Source: Pseudomonadota bacterium (lineage in GTDB: Bacteria > Pseudomonadota > Alphaproteobacteria > Sphingomonadales > SMXR01). Taken from it: a DNA stretch of 12,276 bases. The first letter of the stretch is position 1; every line of letters starts with the position of its first letter. The notes beneath the pieces were generated by a model. The model made no database searches, had not been told where the DNA came from, and saw nothing but the letters and a program-made list of their open reading frames with translations. Where the stretch lies: positions 1-12,276 of the forward strand of contig JADFFP010000009.1 in the NCBI GenBank assembly GCA_022568115.1, in the 5' to 3' direction. Of this stretch, positions 6,703 through 12,276 are shown piece after piece. The translations under genes were made by a program, and so were the position numbers.

Positions 6703-7572
6703 ATGGCCCACCACCCTCATCACGCCAACGAAAAGCGGATTCTCAAGGCGCTTTTGCTGACCGGGATTTTCATGCTGGTGGAAGTGGCTGGCGGTCTCTA
6801 TGCCGGGTCACTGGCGCTGTTGGCCGATGCCGGACATATGCTGACCGATACCGCAGCGCTGGCGCTGGCTTACGGGGCGTTTCGCCTGAGCCGCCGCCCC
6901 GCCGACCAGATGAGAACCTATGGTTATGACCGCTTTCAGGTGTTGGCGGCCTTTATCAACGGGCTGGTGCTGTTCGGGATTTTTGTCTGGATTGTCAAGG
7001 AGGCGATCGAGCGCATCCTGGTCCCATCAGATGTTCTGGCGATCCCGATGCTGGTGGTCGCCAGCGCCGGGCTCATTATCAACCTGATATCATTTAAAAT
7101 CCTCCACCCGGGGTCAAAAGACAATCTCAATATCAAGGGCGCCTTGCTGCATGTGGCCTTTGATATCCTGGGCTCGATCGGGGCGATCATTGCGGCGGTG
7201 GTCATTTACTTTACCGGCTGGATGAAAATTGACCCGATCCTGTCGATCTTCCTGGCCGCCATGATTCTGCCGTCGGCCTGGAATCTGTTAAAAAAAGCCA
7301 CCCATATCCTGATGGAAGGCACCCCCGACAGCTTCGATGTCGAGGCCCTGAAGAAAGACCTGGTCAGCCATGTCCCGGGCCTGAAGGATATTCATCATGT
7401 GCATGTCTGGCTGTTGACCGCCGAGCGGCCGCTGCTGTCCATGCACGCAACCGTGGGGGACATCAAAAAAAGCGAAAAAATACTTTTAGGCATAAAAAAA
7501 CGCCTGATCGATGAACATGGCATCAACCATTCCACGGTCCAGATTGAGACCGAGGCGTGCGCCGACCACTAA
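6703..7572 (+). CDS. Cation diffusion facilitator (zinc-type) transporter
   Basis: This inner-membrane antiporter of the CDF family (CzcD/ZitB-like) exports divalent metal, probably Zn2+, from the cytoplasm. The 289 residues contain about six membrane segments between residues 13 and 195. The transport site is visible as H45-x3-D49 in LLADAGHMLTD and H150-x3-D154 in LLHVAFD, the HD/HD arrangement typical of zinc-selective members. A cytoplasmic C-terminal domain runs from about 215 with IHHVHVWLL. The N-terminus is histidine-rich (MAHHPHH), a likely extra metal-binding stretch. The ATG is 9 bases after the glycosylase stop, with AAGGG overlapping that stop, so the two genes are probably co-transcribed. 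A hairpin terminator follows the stop. Confidence 0.93.
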   Translation: MAHHPHHANEKRILKALLLTGIFMLVEVAGGLYAGSLALLADAGHMLTDTAALALAYGAFRLSRRPADQMRTYGYDRFQVLAAFINGLVLFGIFVWIVKEAIERILVPSDVLAIPMLVVASAGLIINLISFKILHPGSKDNLNIKGALLHVAFDILGSIGAIIAAVVIYFTGWMKIDPILSIFLAAMILPSAWNLLKKATHILMEGTPDSFDVEALKKDLVSHVPGLKDIHHVHVWLLTAERPLLSMHATVGDIKKSEKILLGIKKRLIDEHGINHSTVQIETEACADH

Positions 7573-7600
7573 AAAAACGGCGGCCCGAAGACCGCCGTTT
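7571..7600. terminator. Shared terminator between the convergent transporter and peptidase genes
   Basis: A perfect 9-bp stem, AAACGGCGG (7575-7583) with CCGCCGTTT (7592-7600), has an 8-base loop. On the minus strand it runs into seven T residues, a strong terminator for the peptidase gene. On the plus strand the stem is followed by TTTCAAATTTC, weaker but usable for the transporter gene. Confidence 0.85.
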
Positions 7601-7620
7601 CAAATTTCATGTCCTGGGTC

Positions 7621-9678
7621 TTACCAGATGCTGACCCGCTCTTCCTCGGGCCGGAACAAGGCATTCCCCTCCTCAACCCCAAAGGCTTCATAAAACGGCG
7701 TGAAGTTCATCAGGGTGCCGTTTGCGCGGTATATTGTAGGCGAATGCGGATTGGTCAGGATCAGGTTCCGGAGCGCTTCCTCGCGGTATTTATTGCGCCA
7801 GATCTGGGCGAACCCGATGAAGAACCGCTGGTCGCCGGTCAGCCCGTCGATGACCGGGGCTTCCTCGCCATTCAGCGACATCCGGTAGGCCTTGTAGGCC
7901 AGAGTAATGCCGGACAGGTCACCGATATTTTCACCCAGCGTCAGCTGGCCATTGACGTTCAAACCTTCCATCGGGCTGAACTGGTTATACTGGTCGACAA
8001 GCACCGCGGCTTTAGCTTCAAAAGCGGTGGCGTCCGCTTCACTCCACCAGTCACGCATATTTCCATCACCATCAAAGCGGCGTCCCTGGTCATCAAAGGC
8101 GTGGCCGATTTCTTGGCCGATAACCGCGCCAATCCCGCCATAGTTGACCGCCGGATCCGCTGTCAGGTTGAAGAACGGCGGCTGCAGGATAGCGGCCGGG
8201 AACACGATCTCGTTCATGGTCGGGTTGTGATAGGCGTTGACCGTCTGAGGCGTCATACCCCATTCCCCGCGGTCGATTTCCTGGTCCAGTTTGTCAATGT
8301 TGTCCTGGTAAGCCCAGGCATTGGCGCGGGCCATGTTGCCGATTGGATCGTCGGCGCGGATTTCCATGCCCTGATAGGTTTCCCACTCATCGGGATAGCC
8401 AATTTTGGTCATCATTTTTGAGCGTTTTTGCTCGGCCATGGCTTTGGTTTCATCGGTCATCCAGTCCAGTTCCTGAATGCCTTCCTGGAACGCAGCCATC
8501 AGGTTTATAACCAGATTTTCCATCGCAACCTTGGCTTCGGGCGGGAAATGGCGGTCGACATAAACCTTGCCGACGCCTTCGCCCAGCGTCGCATTGATAA
8601 CCCGGACCCCGGTTTTCCAGCGTGGGGCTTGTTCCTCCAGGCCGTTTACCAGTTTACCCATGAAGTTAAAGTGGGCGTCCTTAAACTCACTGGAAAGAAA
8701 CGTCGCTTCCCCGTTCATGGTCTGGAAACGCAGATAATCTTTCCACGCATCAAGCGAAGCGCCATTGATAATTCCGCCCAGCGCCTGGAAATAACTAAGC
8801 TGGGCAACCACCAATTCTTCACGTCCGGTAAGACCAGCACCCTCAAAGAAAGCTTGCCAGTCAATTTCAGATGTCACTTCTTCATCCAGATTTGCGGTGT
8901 TGAAAAGATTGTAGAGAGCCGGAATGTCACGATTTTGAACCGGTGACCAATGATTCTCGGCGATCTGCATTTCGATCCCAATAACGTTTTGGGCGCGCCC
9001 GGCGGCATTATCAAAACCCGCCATTTCAAACAAGCTGGCGATATAGAGGGGATAGGCGGCGCGGATTTCATCGAATTTTTCACCCTCGTTAAGGTAATAA
9101 TCGCGCCCGGGCAGCGCCAGCCCGCCCTGCCAAATGTAAGCCATGTAACGGGAACTGTCACCAAGATCAGGAAATACGGCGGTTCCCAATGGGGCATGCA
9201 CACCGGTATAACCGGTGGCCCCGAACGCCTTTACAAGGTCGGTGGTATTTTTAATCGCACTGATTTTTTCGAAATAGGGTTTTAAGGGCTCGGCCCCTTT
9301 GCCCTCAACCAGGTCTTTGTTCAATAGGCTGGCGTAAAAATCACCGATTTTTTGTTCAATCGACCCGGCGGCAAGATTATCCTGGGCGGCAAGCTCCTCA
9401 ATGATAGTGCGTTGATTAGCTTCGCTTTCATCCCTGAGAATGCGGAAAGAGCCATAGCTGGTCGAATCGCCGGGAATTTCAGTTTCGGCAAGCCAGGTCC
9501 CGTTGACATAATTGAAAAAATCATCCGCCGGGTTGACGCTGTTATCAAAACCGGAAAAATCAATCCCGCTTTCGGTGGCATAGGGAGAGACCTTCACCTC
9601 TTCCGTGGGTTGGTCGCCCCGGTCACAGGCCGCCAGTAAAAAGGCGCAGGTCACCAGTATCGCTGTCGTTTTATTCAT
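7621..9678 (-). CDS. M13-family (neprilysin/PepO-like) metallopeptidase lipoprotein with altered zinc motif
   Basis: M13 enzymes are zinc endopeptidases that cut small peptides; bacterial members are often envelope lipoproteins. Residues 1-18 form a lipoprotein signal with lipobox LLAAC (C18), so the protein is probably anchored in the periplasm. The 685 residues are full length, with the N-terminal M13 domain and the C-terminal peptidase domain starting near NAYHNPTMNEIVFPAAILQP (481-500). The zinc motif HExxH appears as QEIGH (522-526): codon CAA at 8113-8115 replaces the first ligand histidine. The rest is intact: E523, H526, E583 and D587 in ENIGD, H645 and R651 in HSPTIYR, and the terminal W. 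AGGAGG lies 5 bases before ATG. A terminator follows. It may be inactive or altered, unless the codon is a sequence error. Confidence 0.93.
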   Translation of the reverse strand: MNKTTAILVTCAFLLAACDRGDQPTEEVKVSPYATESGIDFSGFDNSVNPADDFFNYVNGTWLAETEIPGDSTSYGSFRILRDESEANQRTIIEELAAQDNLAAGSIEQKIGDFYASLLNKDLVEGKGAEPLKPYFEKISAIKNTTDLVKAFGATGYTGVHAPLGTAVFPDLGDSSRYMAYIWQGGLALPGRDYYLNEGEKFDEIRAAYPLYIASLFEMAGFDNAAGRAQNVIGIEMQIAENHWSPVQNRDIPALYNLFNTANLDEEVTSEIDWQAFFEGAGLTGREELVVAQLSYFQALGGIINGASLDAWKDYLRFQTMNGEATFLSSEFKDAHFNFMGKLVNGLEEQAPRWKTGVRVINATLGEGVGKVYVDRHFPPEAKVAMENLVINLMAAFQEGIQELDWMTDETKAMAEQKRSKMMTKIGYPDEWETYQGMEIRADDPIGNMARANAWAYQDNIDKLDQEIDRGEWGMTPQTVNAYHNPTMNEIVFPAAILQPPFFNLTADPAVNYGGIGAVIGQEIGHAFDDQGRRFDGDGNMRDWWSEADATAFEAKAAVLVDQYNQFSPMEGLNVNGQLTLGENIGDLSGITLAYKAYRMSLNGEEAPVIDGLTGDQRFFIGFAQIWRNKYREEALRNLILTNPHSPTIYRANGTLMNFTPFYEAFGVEEGNALFRPEEERVSIW

Positions 9679-9707
9679 TTCTTCCTCCTGGTTGTGGATT
9701 TTCCTTT

Positions 9708-9733
9708 AACGGCTTTGTTGCCAGCCGTTTTTT
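9708..9733 (+). terminator. Terminator-like hairpin on the plus strand in front of the peptidase gene
   Basis: AACGGCT (9708-9714) and AGCCGTT (9723-9729) form a perfect 7-bp stem with an 8-base loop, followed by a TTTTTT run on the plus strand. No plus-strand gene lies upstream. On the minus strand the same hairpin would lie in the peptidase leader without a T-run. It may stop antisense transcription or act as leader structure. Confidence 0.45.
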
Positions 9734-9794
9734 AGGCATGGGTTTAGGTAGCAAAATGATCGCTTGATTAAAAGGAAAAAAACTTAATGTGGGG

Positions 9795-9813
9795 ACAAAA
9801 TTTTGTGACGTCA
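9795..9813. repeat. Two adjoining palindromes at the smpB stop
   Basis: The perfect 12-bp palindrome ACAAAATTTTGT (9795-9806) shares its last base with the perfect 8-bp palindrome TGACGTCA (9806-9813), which contains the smpB stop codon. GGGG and CCCC blocks flank the pair (9791-9794 and 9815-9818), and on the minus strand a seven-T run (9776-9782) follows some bases later. It could be a poor terminator for dapA-smpB or a protein-binding site. Confidence 0.35.
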
Positions 9814-10296
9814 GCCCCGGTCTTTCAACAGTATTTCCTTCTGGCGCTGCCAATCCCGCTTCTTTTGGGCTTCGCGTTTGTCATGGCGCTTTTTGCCCTT
9901 GGCCAGCCCCAAGGCCAGCTTGACCCGGTTTTTTTCATTGAAATAGAGCATCAAGGGAATAAGGGTCAGGCCCTGGCGCTGGCTGGCGGCGGCAAGTTTG
10001 TTGATCTGTTTTTTATGGAGCAGCAATCTTCGCGGCCGGCGCGGCTGGTGATTTGACTGGTTGCCGTGACTGAACTCCGGGATATGGGCGTTGACCAGGA
10101 AAACCTCACCCGCTTTGACCTCAGCGTAGGATTCGGCCAGCGAGGGGGCCTGGGTGCGCAGTGATTTCACCTCCGTGCCCTTAAGCTCAATTCCCGCCTC
10201 GAAGGTATCAAGGATTTCGTAATTGAACCGGGCCTTGCGGTTTTTGGCGATAATGCGAATGTCCCTGTCGGGCTTTTTTTTGCGCGGTGCGGCCAT
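9811..10296 (-). CDS. smpB: SsrA-binding protein SmpB
   Basis: SmpB binds tmRNA and delivers it to stalled ribosomes for trans-translation. The frame is open back to 10407, but that extension lies inside dapA. Homology begins at MAAPRKKK, so I take the ATG at 10294-10296, giving 161 residues, normal for the family. Characteristic segments are [20 protein letters not shown] (19-38), GTEVKSLR (40-47), the [17 protein letters not shown] stretch (82-98) and the basic C-terminal tail [16 protein letters not shown] (127-142), which enters the decoding site. It follows dapA by 14 bases, a common alphaproteobacterial pairing, and is probably co-transcribed with it. A weak AGAAG serves as ribosome site. 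No tmRNA gene is visible in the window. Confidence 0.95.
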   Translation of the reverse strand: MAAPRKKKPDRDIRIIAKNRKARFNYEILDTFEAGIELKGTEVKSLRTQAPSLAESYAEVKAGEVFLVNAHIPEFSHGNQSNHQPRRPRRLLLHKKQINKLAAASQRQGLTLIPLMLYFNEKNRVKLALGLAKGKKRHDKREAQKKRDWQRQKEILLKDRG

Positions 10297-10310
10297 TTTC
10301 AAAACTTCTT

Positions 10311-11189
10311 TTAAGCCAAGAGTCCGCAGCCCTTTAGGGCGGATTTGACGATTTTTCTTGAACCCTCGCCCAAAGGCGCCAGCGGCAGCCGGACATCCGC
10401 CCGGCACAGCCCCAAAAGGTGCGCCGCATATTTAACAGGAACCGGGTTGGTTTCAACAAAAAGATTGTTGTGAAGCGGGGTCAGCCTTTGGTGTATCTTT
10501 CCAGCTTCCTCAAAATCACCGGCCAGGCAAAGGTTTTGAAATTCTGAACACAGCCCGGGGGCAATGTTGGCGCTAACCGAAATGCACCCCGCTCCGCCCT
10601 TTTGATTGAACTCCAGCGCGGTGATGTCATCGCCGGAAAGCTGGAGGAAATCCTTGCCCACCAATGCCGCCTGGCGCAGCGGGCGGTCGAGATCACCGGT
10701 GGCGTCCTTGACGCCGATGATGGTTTGACACGCTTCATAAAGCCGCGCCATGGTCTCCGGCGTCATGTCCACGGCGCTGCGGCCCGGGATGTTGTAAATC
10801 AAAACGGGAAGCCCGGTGGCCCCGGCGACCGCCTTGAAATGAAGATAAAGGCCTTCCTGGGTGGGCTTGTTGTAATAGGGGGTGACTACCAGCAGACCGC
10901 CGGCGCCCGCTGTCTCGGACTGGCGCGCCAGGAATATCGTTTTCTCGGTGCAATTGGTGCCGCACCCGGCGATTACCGGGATACGCCCAGAGACGGCTTC
11001 AACGGTGAGTTCCACCACCCGTTTGTGTTCGGCTTCGGTCAGGCACGGCGCCTCCCCGGTGGTGCCGCAGGGAACCACGCCATGGGATCCTTCGGCCACC
11101 TGGCGGCTGACCAGGGCCTGAAACGCCTCAGCATCCACCTTGCCATCCAGAAACGGCGTAATCAGCGCGGTGATCGATCCTTTGAACAT
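10311..11189 (-). CDS. dapA: 4-hydroxy-tetrahydrodipicolinate synthase
   Basis: DapA condenses pyruvate with aspartate semialdehyde, the first committed step to diaminopimelate and lysine. The frame opens at 11267, but family homology begins [13 protein letters not shown], so I use the ATG at 11187-11189, giving 292 residues, the normal length. Key residues are present: T43-T44 in CGTTGEAP, Y105-Y106 in [12 protein letters not shown]132 in IYNIPGRS, R137, and the Schiff-base lysine K161 in GVKDATGD. Early Gly-rich [17 protein letters not shown] segments complete the barrel. GGA stands 8-9 bases before ATG. The gene is followed by smpB. The upstream terminator of the EF-hand gene isolates it, so it should have its own promoter. 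Confidence 0.96.
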   Translation of the reverse strand: MFKGSITALITPFLDGKVDAEAFQALVSRQVAEGSHGVVPCGTTGEAPCLTEAEHKRVVELTVEAVSGRIPVIAGCGTNCTEKTIFLARQSETAGAGGLLVVTPYYNKPTQEGLYLHFKAVAGATGLPVLIYNIPGRSAVDMTPETMARLYEACQTIIGVKDATGDLDRPLRQAALVGKDFLQLSGDDITALEFNQKGGAGCISVSANIAPGLCSEFQNLCLAGDFEEAGKIHQRLTPLHNNLFVETNPVPVKYAAHLLGLCRADVRLPLAPLGEGSRKIVKSALKGCGLLA

Positions 11190-11215
11190 GAATTTGTCCG
11201 GTTCCTTTCCGGGCA

Positions 11216-11244
11216 AAGGTAAACGGCCCGGCGCAAAGGAGCAA
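11216..11244 (-). promoter_or_regulatory. Weak candidate promoter for dapA-smpB
   Basis: On the minus strand TTGCTC (11239-11244) and TACCTT (11216-11221) are 17 bases apart, in the only available space between the upstream terminator and the dapA start. Both boxes are poor matches, so the placement rests mainly on position. Confidence 0.25.
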
Positions 11245-11265
11245 GAAAAAGGATCGCTCCTGGCC

Positions 11266-11296
11266 AAAAAGAAAAGACGGCGGAAAACATCCGCCG
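11266..11296 (-). terminator. Terminator behind the EF-hand gene
   Basis: CGGCGGA (11278-11284) and TCCGCCG (11290-11296) form a perfect 7-bp GC-rich stem with a 5-base loop. On the minus strand it is followed by TCTTTTCTTTTT. It lies 34 bases after the stop of the EF-hand gene and just upstream of dapA. Confidence 0.8.
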
Positions 11297-11330
11297 CCTG
11301 ATCCGGTTAGGGTTTGGGAAAGGTTAAGGC

Positions 11331-12110
11331 CTATTCCTCGTCATCCTCGCTATTATGCCAGCTAAACGCAAAATTTCCGATCCAGGAAAATTTTTCCAAC
11401 TCGTCCTGGTCCAGGACACCGTCACCATTTTTATCCATGCGCTCAAACAGCTCTTGGTGGCCGCGGACAAATTCTTCCCGGGAGATGGCGCCGTCTTCAT
11501 CGCTGTCCAGATCCTCAAGGCCCCGGCCATGCGGGGAATGGAACATAAACCCGTGCGGGGCGGCAAAGGCAAACCCGGGAAGTTCGGGCAGGCCATTTAA
11601 CCCAAACTCAAAATCACCCAGGAAGCCGTTCTTTTCATGGAACCGTTCCATGGCTTCAGCCATCTGCTCCCCCGCCTCGCCCAGGTGCTCTTCCAGCATC
11701 AGGGTAAATTCATCACTGTCAAAGAAATGATCGCCATCAAACGCGAACTCCTCCAGCCACTTGCCATGATGGTCATGAAATTTTTCCATAACCTCGGCGA
11801 CCCGCCGCTCGGCATAATTCTCGATCTCCTGGATTTCCAGTTGATTGTCGCCGTTTTCATCAAATTTTTCCATCATTTCGGCCCAGTGCTGCTGGCGCCA
11901 ATCCTGGTCATATTTGCCGCTGTCCTGTTCATAAGACAGGTATTCGTTTTCGGAAATTTTCCCGTCGCCGTTGCTATCAACGTCAGAAAATGAACCAACT
12001 TTATAGAAATCAATGCTGATCCCATCATCATCGCGGTCGGGGTGGGCAAACGCCTGGGCGGACAAGACCAAAGCCGTGGAAAATCCAAAAATCGTCAAGT
12101 ATTTATGCAT
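11331..12110 (-). CDS. Exported EF-hand calcium-binding protein
   Basis: I do not recognise a named family beyond EF-hand repeats. From ATG 12108-12110 the protein is 259 residues with a Sec signal peptide, MHKYLTIFGFSTALVLSAQA then FA, probably cut after AFA (about residue 22). GAG stands about 7 bases before this ATG. The frame extends to 12155, but that would hide the signal peptide. Four canonical 12-residue loops are visible: D45-E56 (DSNGDGKISENE), D84-E95, D202-E213 and D226-E237, forming two pairs. A shortened degenerate loop lies near 125-134. Between the pairs is a His/Glu/Phe-rich stretch. The mature protein is strongly acidic and ends DDEE. It likely binds Ca2+ in the periplasm or outside; partner unknown. 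No convincing promoter is seen in the 166-base upstream tail, only a TATACG near 12172. Confidence 0.85.
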   Translation of the reverse strand: MHKYLTIFGFSTALVLSAQAFAHPDRDDDGISIDFYKVGSFSDVDSNGDGKISENEYLSYEQDSGKYDQDWRQQHWAEMMEKFDENGDNQLEIQEIENYAERRVAEVMEKFHDHHGKWLEEFAFDGDHFFDSDEFTLMLEEHLGEAGEQMAEAMERFHEKNGFLGDFEFGLNGLPELPGFAFAAPHGFMFHSPHGRGLEDLDSDEDGAISREEFVRGHQELFERMDKNGDGVLDQDELEKFSWIGNFAFSWHNSEDDEE

Positions 12111-12276
12111 CGTGTGTCTCATCTGTGGGTCGTAACTGGCGGAAAGAAGTTCCAAAAACCTCTAAGATGATACGTATAAGTCCCTATTCCCCTTCGCTGC
12201 AAATAAAGTGATTTCATTTTTTTGCGAGCAGCAGGTTTTGGCCGTAGACTCATAAACAGAAAGAGGGTTAATCTCT

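Noticed and set aside
7609..8421. A 270-codon plus-strand frame opposite the peptidase gene.
   Set aside because: It is a shadow frame without recognisable domains. The minus strand encodes a well-conserved M13 protein over the whole span.
10297..10407. N-terminal extension of smpB by 37 residues.
   Set aside because: It lies inside dapA, and the family start MAAPRKKK is at 10296.
11305..11330. GGTTAGGGTTTGGG near the EF-hand stop as another copy of the element's terminal repeat.
   Set aside because: Only the TTAGGGT part matches; the rest differs and no partner is present.
12120..12155. Upstream ATG starts for the EF-hand gene.
   Set aside because: They would place up to 15 residues before a clear signal peptide and lack a good ribosome site.
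12120..12160. GGAAC upstream of the EF-hand gene as a general stress (EcfG) promoter.
   Set aside because: The expected CGTT element is absent at 16-17 bases; only CGAC is found.

Overview
The window reads as chromosomal core DNA of an alphaproteobacterium. This rests on three things: the minus-strand order rpoZ - rsh - pyrE - DUF2062 - pdxJ - acpS, one bifunctional RelA/SpoT enzyme instead of separate RelA and SpoT, and an omega subunit opening MARVTVEDC with an acidic tail. A large M13-family lipoprotein peptidase and a secreted EF-hand protein would suit Kordiimonadales/Emcibacter- or Sphingomonadales-like lineages, but that finer placement is only inference. All genes but two lie on the minus strand and there are no rRNA, tRNA or CRISPR features.

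Layout, read from the right. (1) 12110-11331 (-): exported EF-hand protein with its own terminator. (2) 11189-9811 (-): dapA then smpB, 14 bases apart. (3) 9678-7621 (-): full-length M13 metallopeptidase lipoprotein whose HExxH zinc motif reads QExxH. It converges on the next pair and shares a hairpin terminator with it. (4) 6055-7572 (+): family 5 uracil-DNA glycosylase (Fe-S type) and a zinc-type cation diffusion facilitator, 9 bases apart. (5) 5730-6054: the only gap over 300 bases. It is almost filled by a 271-bp element with 24-bp terminal inverted repeats, a long internal foldback and a possible 66-codon reading frame. (6) 5729-5235 (-): folK. (7) 5145-114 (-): rpoZ with a terminator behind it, then rsh with its own promoter-like site, followed by closely packed pyrE, DUF2062, pdxJ and acpS. 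The left end stops just after acpS.

The genes are mostly housekeeping: stringent response (rsh), transcription (rpoZ), pyrimidine, folate, vitamin B6, lysine/cell-wall and fatty-acid carrier biosynthesis, and ribosome rescue (smpB). I see no defence, secretion or biosynthetic-cluster system. The two items most worth a second look are the terminal-inverted-repeat element at 5775-6045 and the H-to-Q change in the peptidase active site.
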